Notes: a model not told the origin generated them from the sequence alone. DNA of 64,000 nt from Carboxylicivirga longa (GCF_050589825.1 NZ_JBNGOZ010000014.1:1-64000), one strand, 5' to 3'. Positions 1-9,240 are shown, numbered from the stretch's first letter. A program made the numbers and translations.

Positions 1-45
1 CGGGGTTTTGTTATACTTTTAAGATAGTAATAATTATCTAGATAT

Positions 46-53
46 CAAAGATA
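46..53 (-). promoter_or_regulatory. possible promoter -7 box reading out of the left edge
   Basis: On the minus strand this reads TATCTTTG, a perfect match to the Bacteroidota -7 consensus TAnnTTTG. No good -33 box lies at 19-21 bases; the nearest TTTG is 27 bases upstream. It would drive a gene left of the window, which cannot be seen. Confidence 0.25.
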
Positions 54-152
54 TAAGTCAACTTATGAATATCCCTACGGCAAAGGGATGAGGGAGGATC
101 AGGAACACCTTTCGGGTTTAATCATTAATTCTTTAACCATACCTCAATTTGC

Positions 153-1385
153 TTATCCAAAAAACAGGTAGGCCAGTAAAATGGAGGCTATGATACCTGC
201 AAAATCGGCAATTAATCCGCAGGATAGGGCGTGTCGTGTCTTTTTGATGCCTACCGATCCAAAATAAACTGCCAGCACATAAAAGGTAGTATCCGTTGAG
301 CCCTGTATGGTACTTGCCATGCGCCCGGCAAAAGAATCTACCCCGTGGGTATGGATGGCTTCCACCATCATGCCGCGGGCAGCGCCGCCACTTAGGGGTT
401 TCATAAAGGCGGTGGGCAGAGCATCCACGAAGCGGGTATCCATCCCTGCAAAGGCGGCCATGGCCCTGAATCCTTCAAGGATAAAATCGAGGGTGCCCGA
501 GGTACGAAAAACCGCGACTGCTACCAATATGGCCACCAGAAAGGGTATGATTTTAATGGCAATGTTAAAGCCTTCCTTCGCGCCATCGATAAAAGCATCA
601 TAGACATTCACCTTCTTGCGCATTGCCATTAAAATAAAGGTGATGATAATGGTAAATAGCAACAGGTTTGCACCCAGTAAGGATACACTGTTCACCGCTT
701 CCTTCGAAAGGGTACTCAGGTAATAGATAAAAGTGCCAATCAGTGCTGTGAAGCTTCCCAGATAAGCCATAATTACCTTATCGAAAAGGTTGATACCTTG
801 TACGATGGATACAGCAATAATACCCACAATGGTACTAAAAAAGGTGGCCAGTAAGATGGGTAGAAAAATATCGGAGGGATTGGCAGCCAGCTCAGTGGCT
901 CTTATGGCCATTACGCTGATGGGAATAATCGTAAGACCACTGGTGTTAAGTACCAGAAACATGATTTGTGCATTGGAGGCCGTATGCTTACTTTTATTAC
1001 TCTTTTGCAGCTCCTGCATGGCTTTCAGCCCCACCGGCGTGGCTGCATTGTCCAAGCCTAGCATATTGGCGGCAATATTCATCATCATACTGCCGTAGGC
1101 CGGATGATTTTTGGGTAGCTCGGGAAATAATCGACTAAAAAAGGGACCTACCAGGCGCGACATAACCGTAATCATGCCTCCTTTCTCGCCAATGCGCATG
1201 AGTCCCATCCATAGGGTTAGGGCACCGGTGAGCCCCAGCGAGATGTTAAATCCGGTTTTAGCGCTGTCAAAGGTGGCATTCATCATGGCCGGAAATACCT
1301 CCATATCGCCCAGGAAGATCAGACGAACTAAGCCTACTATAAAGGCAATTATGAAGAAGGCAATCCACAGGTAGTTAAGGGCCAT
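153..1385 (-). CDS. SpmA/SpmB-type nucleoside recognition (Gate) domain membrane protein
   Basis: A 410-residue polytopic inner-membrane protein. The N-terminal half resembles spore maturation protein SpmA, with the conserved stretch LGLDNAATPVGLKAMQELQ at residues 109-127. The C-terminal half resembles SpmB, with GGAARGMM and a later QGSTDTTFY motif. Both halves belong to the Gate/nucleoside recognition family, which includes parts of nucleoside transporters. Fused SpmAB proteins are known in non-sporulating bacteria, where substrate and role are unknown. The start is the ATG at 1385 and the first residues run straight into a membrane helix. It is transcribed alone, leftward, 44 bases downstream of the next gene's stop. 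Family assignment is firm; function is not. Confidence 0.85.
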   Translation of the reverse strand: MALNYLWIAFFIIAFIVGLVRLIFLGDMEVFPAMMNATFDSAKTGFNISLGLTGALTLWMGLMRIGEKGGMITVMSRLVGPFFSRLFPELPKNHPAYGSMMMNIAANMLGLDNAATPVGLKAMQELQKSNKSKHTASNAQIMFLVLNTSGLTIIPISVMAIRATELAANPSDIFLPILLATFFSTIVGIIAVSIVQGINLFDKVIMAYLGSFTALIGTFIYYLSTLSKEAVNSVSLLGANLLLFTIIITFILMAMRKKVNVYDAFIDGAKEGFNIAIKIIPFLVAILVAVAVFRTSGTLDFILEGFRAMAAFAGMDTRFVDALPTAFMKPLSGGAARGMMVEAIHTHGVDSFAGRMASTIQGSTDTTFYVLAVYFGSVGIKKTRHALSCGLIADFAGIIASILLAYLFFG

Positions 1386-1429
1386 ATTGTTTGTTTTTAA
1401 GGATTATTCATCGGCCTGAAGTTAGCTTT

Positions 1430-2128
1430 TTATTGAAAAATAGAGGCCTCCTCTGTTTCAAAGGCAGGTGCACTCACCTTAAAATTATCAACTTTTAGGG
1501 CGCTGCTGGTCGATCCAAACCCGATAAAGCCACTTCTGAAGGCTTCACCCCTACTCTCCATTACCAGTTCATCGTCGAAGTACACCTTTACGCTGTTTTC
1601 ACTCGCCATACATTCCATGCGTATATTTTGCCACTCGTTAAGGCGCCATATCACACCTTTATCATTCACCTCACCAATGCGACGGCGTTTGTCACCATCC
1701 ATCACAAACACATTGTGCGTATCCTTATCGGCATGGCCGGCAATTTGCGCAAAGGCATAGTGAGCTGTGTCCTGCATGCCAAAGAAGATGCAGAAATCCA
1801 GCAGGTTGAAGTCCTTTCCGTTCTGCACCACATCCATCTCCACAATAAAGTCCTCAAGTTTAATGTTTTTCAGAATGGCCATCACCGAAGGACCTTCGTG
1901 GGGCGCTTTGTAATCACCGGAACCCAGGCACTTAAGCGATTTACCTGATTTGCCATTTTTACTGATCAGCCATTTGGGCGTATCGGAGAAATGAAAATCA
2001 TCGCACGACTTACTTTTGCTAAAGCTTTGTGAATACACTACTTTATAGTCTTTTTCTGCCTTATCCTGCGCTTTTGTCAGGCATAACGAGGTGAAGATGA
2101 ATAGGAGTGTGAGGTTTAATATCTTCAT
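1430..2128 (-). CDS. secreted protein with concanavalin-like (DUF1080/LamG-type) fold, predicted
   Basis: A 232-residue protein with a clear signal peptide (MKILNLTLLFIFTSLCLTKA, cleaved near residue 20), so exported to the periplasm or beyond. The body is rich in beta-strand patterns. It includes a stretch NEWQNIRMECMASENSVKVY, then FDDELVME and a final GFIGFGSTSSALKVDNFKV, which is the pattern of DUF1080/3-keto-disaccharide hydrolase-like or LamG jelly-roll domains that bind or cleave sugars. I see no catalytic residues that settle enzyme against binding protein. There is no lipobox and no T9SS sorting tail. It may share a transcript with the Gate-domain gene downstream (44-base gap). Confidence 0.6.
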   Translation of the reverse strand: MKILNLTLLFIFTSLCLTKAQDKAEKDYKVVYSQSFSKSKSCDDFHFSDTPKWLISKNGKSGKSLKCLGSGDYKAPHEGPSVMAILKNIKLEDFIVEMDVVQNGKDFNLLDFCIFFGMQDTAHYAFAQIAGHADKDTHNVFVMDGDKRRRIGEVNDKGVIWRLNEWQNIRMECMASENSVKVYFDDELVMESRGEAFRSGFIGFGSTSSALKVDNFKVSAPAFETEEASIFQ

Positions 2129-2177
2129 TGTAACATGCTTTTTGGGCTGCTTACAGCCGTTTGATTGTTTAACAATA

Positions 2178-2699
2178 TTACTTGGCGGGATGTTTCTTTA
2201 ATTCTTCCAGATTACGTTTCAGGCGATATTCATCGTGGGGTGCACCAAACTCCTTACAGCTCACTGTGTCAATGGGTACTTTCCATATTTTTACGTTGCG
2301 TACCGCCGGATCGCTGTACTCAAATTTCTTCTCGCTGTAGGTTTTCATTAGAATATCTAAAGCCTCGCGCTTTTCGGCCATCTCCTCAATCCACTGTACT
2401 TTGCCCATTGCCACCACACTTTTTGAAGTCATGCGGTAGCTGCATGCCACTTCGGGGTGCTGAAACACCAGCTCGTTATCAATGGAAAAGGTAATGCATA
2501 TGTTTGGGTTGTTGTTCACAATGTCAATCAGGCGCCCTTCGGGTGCCGAGTGCAGGTAGATCACATTATCGCGGTAGCCGTAATTCATGGGCAGAACATA
2601 CGGTTTATGATCCGGATCGACCACGCCAACAAAGCATATATTGGCTTTTAATATTATGGCTTCAATTACTTCTTTATCGGTGTGATTAAGTGTTTGCAT
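2178..2699 (-). CDS. pyridoxamine 5'-phosphate oxidase family (FMN-binding split barrel) protein
   Basis: A 173-residue cytosolic protein of the PNPOx-like split-barrel superfamily. The N-terminal half reads as the FMN-binding barrel: ICFVGVVDPDHKPYVLPMNY (residues 22-41), then VIYLHSAPEGRLIDI and a strand with VACSYRMTSKSVVAMGKVQW. This subgroup is often called nitroimidazole resistance (NimA)-like or flavin/haem-binding; the physiological substrate is usually unknown. It starts 17 bases after the primase stop and is read in the same direction, so it probably shares the primase transcript. Confidence 0.75.
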   Translation of the reverse strand: MQTLNHTDKEVIEAIILKANICFVGVVDPDHKPYVLPMNYGYRDNVIYLHSAPEGRLIDIVNNNPNICITFSIDNELVFQHPEVACSYRMTSKSVVAMGKVQWIEEMAEKREALDILMKTYSEKKFEYSDPAVRNVKIWKVPIDTVSCKEFGAPHDEYRLKRNLEELKKHPAK

Positions 2700-2716
2700 A
2701 ATAGCTTTATTAATAG

Positions 2717-4672
2717 TTATACGATCGTACGTCCATCCAGCTCCCGTGAGATGTGGGCTAATACCTGCTGCCAGGTGATTAATTCCTGCATCTCCGCCAT
2801 CATGGCTTCTGTCTCGCCGGCGTTTTCGAGGCGTTGAATTTTAAGTTGCATCTCTTTTATGAAGATCTTCACTTTCTTCCATTTTAATTCGAGCACGATT
2901 TTAGGCACCAGCTTCGACAGCAGTTCTTCGGCATTGGTCACCACACCAAATTTTTGATGAATCTTGCTCAGGTCATGTTCCTTGCCGATCAGATCGGAGG
3001 CCAGTCGGCTCAGTTGCGGATCGGCATTATTCACAAAGAATTTCAGCGCCGGCATCTGTGTGTTACCGCTCACCGCATCGTAGGCTTCCATCATTTTATT
3101 GTAGACAGGATTGATGCTTAATAGGTTATCCTGTTTTAGCTCGTGCAATATGTATTGCCCCACCGTAAGACTCTCATCTTCGTTGGGATCCATGGGGCGC
3201 TCTCCAAATTTCACCAAAAAGCGAAGTATTTCGCGTTCTTCCAGCTCCAGGGGGTTTTCAGGTGGTCGGCTTGATTGTTGACCGGCAGCAGCTTGTCCCG
3301 AGGGATTACTCGCTGTTGGTGTTGATGCTGGACGCCCGGCACTGCGGCGGTACTCCTCATCATGGCGCTTGCGTTGTATTTTACCGGTTTCCTGCATCAG
3401 CACGTGTTCATCTACCTTCAGGAGGTTACTACACTCCTTCACATAAACCGATCGGGTGATACTATCAGGTATAATGGCAATGCTACGCACGATGTCCTGT
3501 ATCAGCTGCGCCTTTTTGATGGGGTCGTTTTGTGCATCCTCCAGCAGCAAAGAGGTCTTAAACTTAATAAAGTCCTGTTGATGTTCTTCAATGTACTGTG
3601 TAAGCTGCTCCTCATTGCGTTCTTTGGCAAAGCTATCGGGGTCTTCGCCATCCGGAAGCAACAGAATTTTAACATTCATTCCTTCGGCCAGCACAAGGTC
3701 AATACCCCGCAACGAGGCTTTAAGACCTGCGGGGTCACCATCGTAGATGATGGTTATGTTTTTGGTAAACCGGGCGATTAACCGAATCTGATCCGAGGTA
3801 AGTGCTGTACCCGATGAAGCCACCACGTTGCTGATGCCCGATTGGTGAAATGACAGTACATCGGTGTAGCCCTCTACCAAATAGCAACGATCCTGACGGG
3901 TAATCTCCTGCTTAGCATGGTAGATGCCATACAGCACGCGTCCTTTGTGATAAATATCCGACTCAGGAGAGTTCAGGTATTTGGCGGTTTTCTTATCATT
4001 TTTAAGGATGCGTCCGCCAAAGGCAATTACTTTACCTGCAAGGCTGTGGATGGGAAACATCACGCGTCCCCGAAAACGATCGGCCTGATAATTGTCGCGC
4101 ACAATGGTAAGGCCTGTCTTCTCCAGGTACTCTATTTTATAGCCTTGCTTTAAAGCCTCTGTAGTAAAGGCATCGCGCTGTTCGGGCGAGTAGCCCAGCT
4201 GGAATTTTTTAATGATATCATCGCGAAATCCACGGCTGTGAAAATAGCTGAGTCCAACAGATTTACCCTCATCGGAGTCGGTCAGACATTGGTTAAAATA
4301 TTGTCCGGCATAGCCGCTGAGCACCAGCATACTTTCCCGCTCATTTTTTTGTTTGAGCTGCTCGGGCGAGTACTCTTCCTCCTCAATATGGATGTTAAAC
4401 TTTTTGCCCAGCTGCTTAATAGCATCCACAAAGGAAAGCTGATCGTGCTTCATCACAAAGTTGAGTGCATTGCCTCCTTCCCCACAGCCAAAGCATTTGA
4501 AAATACCTTTATGGGGCGACACTGTGAAGGAGGGCGTTTTTTCGTTGTGAAAGGGACAGTTGCCCAGGTAATTAATACCACGACGACGTAAGGTTACATA
4601 ATCCGATACCACCTCCACAATTTGGCTATTGGCCGTTTCCAGCACTTTATCAACGGTAACCTGATCAATCAT
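2717..4672 (-). CDS. dnaG: DNA primase
   Basis: A 651-residue DnaG primase, which lays RNA primers for lagging-strand replication with the DnaB helicase. The N-terminal CHC2 zinc-binding domain is intact: C39, H42, C60 and C63. A primase core follows (YHKGRVLYG), then the TOPRIM domain with the catalytic glutamate in CYLVEGYTDV and the acidic pair in IIYDGDPAG. A Ser/Pro/Gln-rich linker lies around residues 445-475, then the C-terminal helicase-binding region. Length is usual for the phylum. Here it is not in a classical rpsU-dnaG-rpoD operon; the PNPOx-like gene follows it. A perfect -7 promoter box lies about 35 bases upstream of the start. Confidence 0.97.
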   Translation of the reverse strand: MIDQVTVDKVLETANSQIVEVVSDYVTLRRRGINYLGNCPFHNEKTPSFTVSPHKGIFKCFGCGEGGNALNFVMKHDQLSFVDAIKQLGKKFNIHIEEEEYSPEQLKQKNERESMLVLSGYAGQYFNQCLTDSDEGKSVGLSYFHSRGFRDDIIKKFQLGYSPEQRDAFTTEALKQGYKIEYLEKTGLTIVRDNYQADRFRGRVMFPIHSLAGKVIAFGGRILKNDKKTAKYLNSPESDIYHKGRVLYGIYHAKQEITRQDRCYLVEGYTDVLSFHQSGISNVVASSGTALTSDQIRLIARFTKNITIIYDGDPAGLKASLRGIDLVLAEGMNVKILLLPDGEDPDSFAKERNEEQLTQYIEEHQQDFIKFKTSLLLEDAQNDPIKKAQLIQDIVRSIAIIPDSITRSVYVKECSNLLKVDEHVLMQETGKIQRKRHDEEYRRSAGRPASTPTASNPSGQAAAGQQSSRPPENPLELEEREILRFLVKFGERPMDPNEDESLTVGQYILHELKQDNLLSINPVYNKMMEAYDAVSGNTQMPALKFFVNNADPQLSRLASDLIGKEHDLSKIHQKFGVVTNAEELLSKLVPKIVLELKWKKVKIFIKEMQLKIQRLENAGETEAMMAEMQELITWQQVLAHISRELDGRTIV

Positions 4673-4706
4673 TTATAGGAATTAATATTAAAAATTCAGC
4701 GGAAGA

Positions 4707-4714
4707 CAAAGATA
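4707..4714 (-). promoter_or_regulatory. predicted dnaG promoter, -7 box
   Basis: The minus strand reads TATCTTTG, matching TAnnTTTG exactly, 35-42 bases before the dnaG start codon. No convincing -33 TTTG is present at the right distance, so this rests on the -7 box alone. Confidence 0.4.
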
Positions 4715-4936
4715 AAAAAATAACACATCATTTGATGCCATCGACTACACGAAGCAGCTGTTACAAGGTTTGAATACTCAAGGATTTCACTTATTTTTAG
4801 GTTTTGCAGGCCCGTTGCTTGATCAATTTCATTTAACTTATGCACAAATAAGTTATAACATGCGAATTAATTAAGGGAATAGGTGGTGCAAGGTTGATAA
4901 GGGAATAGTGGTAATTATTAATAAATGAGTAAGTAG

Positions 4937-5635
4937 ATGAAGAAGAAAATAGTGGTGCTGACTGGTGCCGGTATTAGTGCTGAGAGTGGTATACGTACTT
5001 TTCGCGATAGCAATGGCCTATGGGAGAACCATGATGTGATGGAAGTGGCAAGTCCCGAAGGATGGGCTCGTAACCCGCGGCTTGTACTCGACTTTTATAA
5101 TCAACGCCGCAAGCAGTTGCTTACCTGCAATCCTAATGAAGGGCATTGTGCACTGGCCGTTTTGGAGGAAGCATTTGATGTGCAGATCATAACGCAAAAT
5201 GTGGATGATTTGCATGAGCGGGCCGGCAGTTCTAAAGTCCTTCACCTGCACGGTGAGTTAAAAATGGTGCGCAGTACCAAGGATGAAAGCCTGGTGTATG
5301 AGTTGGATGGATGGGAGCTGAAATGGGGGGATACCTGCGAGAAAGGATCGCAATTAAGGCCTCATATCGTTTGGTTTGGCGAAGCGGTGCCGGCCATTGA
5401 GCCTGCTGCCGATTATGTATCGCAGGCCGATATACTGTTGGTTGTGGGTACTTCACTGAATGTTTATCCTGCCGCAGGACTCCTCAATTATGTGGGGCGC
5501 AACGTGCCCATTTATATTATCGATCCCGCGAAGCCCTACTATACACCGGCGCCTCATATCCACTTTATACAAGAGAAGGCTTCGGTGGGTGTTCCAAAGC
5601 TTATAACACAACTAACAACGCAAAGTCATGCATAG
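4937..5635 (+). CDS. cobB: NAD-dependent protein deacylase, Sir2 family
   Basis: A 232-residue class III-type sirtuin that removes acyl groups from lysine using NAD+. The NAD-binding motif GAGISAESGIRTFRD spans residues 10-24, NVDDLHERAG is at 88-97, and the catalytic histidine is H105 in HLHGEL. Y54 and R57 match the YxxR pair that in CobB/SIRT5 recognises succinyl or malonyl lysine, so desuccinylase activity is likely. The four zinc-binding cysteines of most sirtuins are absent; only one Cys remains in the corresponding region (DTCEKGSQLRPH), as in related Bacteroidota proteins I recall. Its last 8 bases overlap the next gene, suggesting translational coupling. Confidence 0.9.
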   Translation: MKKKIVVLTGAGISAESGIRTFRDSNGLWENHDVMEVASPEGWARNPRLVLDFYNQRRKQLLTCNPNEGHCALAVLEEAFDVQIITQNVDDLHERAGSSKVLHLHGELKMVRSTKDESLVYELDGWELKWGDTCEKGSQLRPHIVWFGEAVPAIEPAADYVSQADILLVVGTSLNVYPAAGLLNYVGRNVPIYIIDPAKPYYTPAPHIHFIQEKASVGVPKLITQLTTQSHA

Positions 5636-6278
5636 AATCTTACTATCGTCTTTTTTCGTGCTTTGGGCTGCCCTTAGCGGGGCGCAGGAATTTAGAGCCG
5701 GTCCTTTATTGGGCGCTCACTTTTCGCAGGTTGACGGTGATTTTTACAGCGGCTATAACAAGGTGGGGCTTACTGTGGGTGGTTTTGTTAGCCGCCCCAT
5801 TGCTGATCGTTGGGAGCTGCAGCTCGACATTGCCTATGTGCAAAAGGGTAGCCGTGAGGCACCTAATCCAGATAAGGGCAAGTATGATGACTACAAAATG
5901 TCACTGAACTATATCCAGTTCCCATTGGTTGCCCGCTATCGTTATAAGCAGTTTTCGGGCGAAGCCGGCGTGTCAGTGGCAGCCCTGTTAAGCAGTGAGG
6001 AAGAGCAGGACGGGAGCCCCATCAGTGACAACCCCAACGCCACACCCGTACCCTTTAAGGATGTGGAATGGGCCACCGTGCTGGGATTAAATTATCATAT
6101 CAACGAGCGCCTACGTATTAATTTGAGATGGCTTTATTCTATCAATCGTATTCGCATACCTTACGATGGCGATATTCCGGCTTACGATCCCAAGAATCAT
6201 TGGTTGAGTCGCAAGCCCGGACAGTATAGTAATAACCTGGTTGTGAGCGCCTATTATTCTATTAATCGCTTGTTATAG
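5628..6278 (+). CDS. outer-membrane beta-barrel protein, PorT-like
   Basis: A 216-residue protein with a signal peptide (MHRILLSSFFVLWAALSGAQ, cleavage near residue 19-20). Alternating hydrophobic/aromatic strands follow, and the C-terminus is NNLVVSAYYSINRLL, typical of small 8-stranded outer-membrane barrels of the PorT/OmpW-like group. Motifs include RAGPLLGAHFSQVDGDF near the N-terminus and LQLDIAYVQKGS. Function is unknown; the family is abundant in Bacteroidota. It overlaps the sirtuin by 8 bases. Its stop codon is interleaved with that of the convergent comF gene within the six bases TTATAG. Confidence 0.75.
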   Translation: MHRILLSSFFVLWAALSGAQEFRAGPLLGAHFSQVDGDFYSGYNKVGLTVGGFVSRPIADRWELQLDIAYVQKGSREAPNPDKGKYDDYKMSLNYIQFPLVARYRYKQFSGEAGVSVAALLSSEEEQDGSPISDNPNATPVPFKDVEWATVLGLNYHINERLRINLRWLYSINRIRIPYDGDIPAYDPKNHWLSRKPGQYSNNLVVSAYYSINRLL

Positions 6279-6986
6279 AACAGCGGTAGCCAGGGTGGCA
6301 ATACTAATTTTTACCCCTTCTGTTCTTTTTAAGGTATTGATGCAGGCTTCCATGGTGGCTCCCGTGGTAATTACATCATCAATTAGTAAGAGATGTTTTC
6401 CCAGGAGGTCTTGCTCATTTTCAACGGTGAAGATATCTGCCACGTTAACCCAGCGTTCAAAACGCCCTTTGCGCGTTTGGGTGGATGTATATTTTTTTCG
6501 AAAAACATGTTGGGTGCTGGTTTCAACCGCCAACACTTCAGCCATGCCTTCTGCAATTACTTCGGCCTGGTTAAAACCTCTTTTGCGTTGCTTATCAGGA
6601 TGCAGCGGAATGGGAATTATATAATCGTAATCCACTTGTTTGGAGCGGCGAATGGCCTTGCCCAGCTGATGGCCCAAGGCTAATCCCAAACGCTGATTAC
6701 CACGGTATTTTATTTCGTGCAGCAGCTGTTGTACGCGTTCTCCTTTGCGATAGTAAAATAGGGAATAGGCTCTTTCAATGCGGCTGCGTCCCCACATCAA
6801 TATAGTCATGGCATTATCATGCGGGCTTTTCTCGAAGTGTGTACGGGGCAGTTGACGGATACAGATGCCACATATCTCTTCTTCATGATCAAATAAATGC
6901 CCACCGCAGTTGACGCATACCTTGGGAAAGAACAGACTGCTCAGTATGCCGCTGAAAGATGCTATATAGGGTTTTAGTGCAAACAT
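6273..6986 (-). CDS. ComF family phosphoribosyltransferase-like protein
   Basis: A 237-residue ComF/GntX-family protein. The N-terminal zinc-ribbon-like part has two Cys pairs (CVNCGG and CGIC). The C-terminal phosphoribosyltransferase domain has the PRPP-loop motif LLIDDVITTGATMEA near residues 199-213 and the conserved region RKRGFNQAEVIAEG near 134-147. ComF supports natural transformation in competent bacteria, though many members have unassigned roles. It is convergent with the PorT-like gene and overlaps it by six bases. The start ATG at 6986 is clear, and no other competence gene lies nearby. Confidence 0.9.
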   Translation of the reverse strand: MFALKPYIASFSGILSSLFFPKVCVNCGGHLFDHEEEICGICIRQLPRTHFEKSPHDNAMTILMWGRSRIERAYSLFYYRKGERVQQLLHEIKYRGNQRLGLALGHQLGKAIRRSKQVDYDYIIPIPLHPDKQRKRGFNQAEVIAEGMAEVLAVETSTQHVFRKKYTSTQTRKGRFERWVNVADIFTVENEQDLLGKHLLLIDDVITTGATMEACINTLKRTEGVKISIATLATAVL

Positions 6987-7130
6987 GACCTAAATGCTGC
7001 AAGGTATTTAATGTGCAGCATAAGGTCAAGAAGGCAGGCCAAAGTAGTTCAGTTAAATTGCCTGAGCATGTTGGCTAAACATTCACGACAGGCCGGTCTT
7101 GTCAGGAGTTTTGACCTTCCCAGATGTTAA

Positions 7131-7754
7131 TTAAGTCAGTTTGATAAGCCCAAAGTGTTCGGGTAAATGAAAGTTAGGCGTTTCATTGGCAATGGGGTTC
7201 CACGAGAGGAAGTGCATCTCCTTTTGCTTGTCGCCACATTTGTAGAAGTTAGCCCTATAGGATTGGCCGGCCGCTAGTTGCTCAACTGAATCCCCAAATA
7301 TTGAAATGGGAATGATGATGTCCATGGACCAGGAAGTAGGGGTGTCTTCCTTATCAATCACTTGTGAACCCAAAGATGGATGAGTTACGATGCTTTCCAC
7401 TACCTCAGGGCTGAGTCGGCGACGATCAGCCTTACATGCACCAGCACCTGCCAATCGTGTGCCAATGCAGTTAAACTCCAGATTGTAATAATTACCATCG
7501 TTAAAAGCAATGAAAAATTCCACACAGCTGTCTTCCCAAACCGGACCATTGGTATTTGTAGAAACTGCTTTGGGATGTAGTTCGTCCACTTCGTAGCGCA
7601 GGTAAAAGTGAGCCTCATCGTAGGTGATGCCAAAGCGAGCCTTCACATCGGCCGGATAGTTCCAGTTATCGTTATCTATGGCATGGATAGCCTCGGGAAA
7701 ACACACGGTGCCGTTTTTCGTCTGTTCACATTTTTTAATTGTTATCTGATTCAT
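7131..7754 (-). CDS. CBM9-like carbohydrate-binding family protein
   Basis: A 207-residue protein resembling the carbohydrate-binding module family 9-like (CBM9_2) domain. Typical patterns are ARFGITYDEAHFYLRYEVDE, WEDSCVEFFIAF, YYNLEFNCIGT and a late WSMDIIIPISIFG. I see no signal peptide, so as called it would be cytoplasmic, which is common for stand-alone members of this group in Bacteroidota. No catalytic module is attached. The ligand is unknown. It lies between convergent comF and the co-directional acyl-CoA transferase, separated from the latter by a strong terminator. Confidence 0.7.
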   Translation of the reverse strand: MNQITIKKCEQTKNGTVCFPEAIHAIDNDNWNYPADVKARFGITYDEAHFYLRYEVDELHPKAVSTNTNGPVWEDSCVEFFIAFNDGNYYNLEFNCIGTRLAGAGACKADRRRLSPEVVESIVTHPSLGSQVIDKEDTPTSWSMDIIIPISIFGDSVEQLAAGQSYRANFYKCGDKQKEMHFLSWNPIANETPNFHLPEHFGLIKLT

Positions 7755-7835
7755 CGTTAATCACTTTTAAAAGCCAGCCTGATGGCTTTAGGTTGTTAAT
7801 GCGATAAAGAAACAAATTAATTGGGGAATAATACA

Positions 7836-7864
7836 AAAGCGGTCGTCATTCAGACGACCGCTTT
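7836..7864 (-). terminator. intrinsic terminator after the acyl-CoA transferase gene
   Basis: A perfect 12-bp stem (AAAGCGGTCGTC / GACGACCGCTTT) with a five-base loop lies 30 bases past the stop of the minus-strand gene starting at 9201. On the minus strand the stem ends in TTT and runs into TGTATTATT. It isolates that gene from the CBM9-like gene. Confidence 0.8.
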
Positions 7865-7893
7865 GAAGTATGGAATAAAAAAAATTTATTCGA

Positions 7894-9201
7894 TTAAATG
7901 TTTGGGTTCACATAGTGGTAATGCGAGCCAAAACGATTAAAGGCTGCTTTGTCAAGCATCTCCTGGTGGTCGGGGTGTGCTACTGAGATAATCAGTTTAG
8001 CACGCTCCTGCATAGTTTTTCCGTACAGGTTAACTGCTCCGTATTCAGTTACAAACCAGTGCATGTTGGCACGTGTTGTCACTACGCCCGATCCTTCCAG
8101 CAAGGTAGGAGCAATTTTTGAAATACCTTTGGCAGTTACCGATGGCATGGCGATAATGGGTAATCCACCTTTTGAATAGCCGGCACCACGGATAAAGTCG
8201 ATCTGGCCACCTACGCCCGAGTAGTGGGTTGTACCAATTGAATCGGCACACACCTGACCGGTAATATCAATGGCCAGTGCCGAGTTAATGGCAGTTACCT
8301 TATCGTTCTGACGAATTACATTCACGCTGTTCGTGTGACGCACATCCATCATGGCTACCATCGGGTTGTCATCAATAAAATCGTATAGTTTCTGCGATCC
8401 CATCAGGAATGAAGCCACCATCTTACCCTTGTCAATCTGCTTGCGTTTACCGTTCACCACGCCCTTTTCAACCAGTGGAAGAATACCGTCGGCAAACATC
8501 TCGGTGTGTACACCCAGGTCTTTGTGGTTGCCCAGTTGAGCCAATACAGCATTAGGAATACCACCAATACCCATTTGAAGACAAGCACCATCTTCGATTA
8601 GCTCAGCCACATTTTTACCAATGGCTATGTCCATATCGGTTAAGGTACCCATATCGTGTGTGTAAAGCGGGCTGTCATCCTCTACAAAGTAGTCGATTTC
8701 GCTCATGTGGAAGATAGCGTCTCCCCAGGCGCGTGGTACGTTAGGGTTTACAGCAGCAATTACTACATCAGCGCACTCAATGGCAGCCAGTGTGGCATCA
8801 ACCGAAGTACCTAACGACACATAACCGTGCTTATCAGGTGTAGAACACATAATCATGGCCACATTCACCTTCAATACGCCTTCGCGCATCAGCTTTTGAG
8901 TCTCGCTCAAAAATACAGGAATGTAATCAGCGTATCCGGCTTGTGTTTGCTTGCGCAGGTTGCCACCAACGAAGAATTGCTCGGAAACAAAAATGCCTTC
9001 GAATTCAGGATCGGCAAAATCAACTTTGTTCTCAATGTGGATGTGTTGCAGCTTTACGTCGTAGAACTCCTTGTTGCGACCACGTTCAACCATTGCTTTG
9101 ATTAATTTATGTGGCGTTACTGCCACACTGCTAAAGTGCACACGGTCGCCCGTCTTGATCACTTTCACTGCTTCTTCAGCCGATATCGCTTTATAACTCA
9201 T
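7894..9201 (-). CDS. acetyl-CoA hydrolase/transferase (4-hydroxybutyrate CoA-transferase-like)
   Basis: A 435-residue family I CoA-transferase, cytosolic, moving CoA between acyl-CoA and a carboxylic acid such as acetate, butyrate or 4-hydroxybutyrate. The N-terminal domain holds VHFSSVAVTPHKLIKAMVER. The C-terminal domain has LQMGIGGIPNAVLAQLG followed by VHTEMFADG, whose glutamate is the expected thioester-forming catalytic residue. The GVGGQIDF and GAGYSKGG glycine stretches fit CoA binding. In fermentative Bacteroidota this enzyme class serves acetate/butyrate formation or succinate-CoA recycling; the exact acyl donor cannot be read. It is a single gene with its own promoter and terminator. 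Confidence 0.88.
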   Translation of the reverse strand: MSYKAISAEEAVKVIKTGDRVHFSSVAVTPHKLIKAMVERGRNKEFYDVKLQHIHIENKVDFADPEFEGIFVSEQFFVGGNLRKQTQAGYADYIPVFLSETQKLMREGVLKVNVAMIMCSTPDKHGYVSLGTSVDATLAAIECADVVIAAVNPNVPRAWGDAIFHMSEIDYFVEDDSPLYTHDMGTLTDMDIAIGKNVAELIEDGACLQMGIGGIPNAVLAQLGNHKDLGVHTEMFADGILPLVEKGVVNGKRKQIDKGKMVASFLMGSQKLYDFIDDNPMVAMMDVRHTNSVNVIRQNDKVTAINSALAIDITGQVCADSIGTTHYSGVGGQIDFIRGAGYSKGGLPIIAMPSVTAKGISKIAPTLLEGSGVVTTRANMHWFVTEYGAVNLYGKTMQERAKLIISVAHPDHQEMLDKAAFNRFGSHYHYVNPNI

Positions 9202-9240
9202 GACTTTATTATTTATGGATATTTTTCTTTATTAAACATG

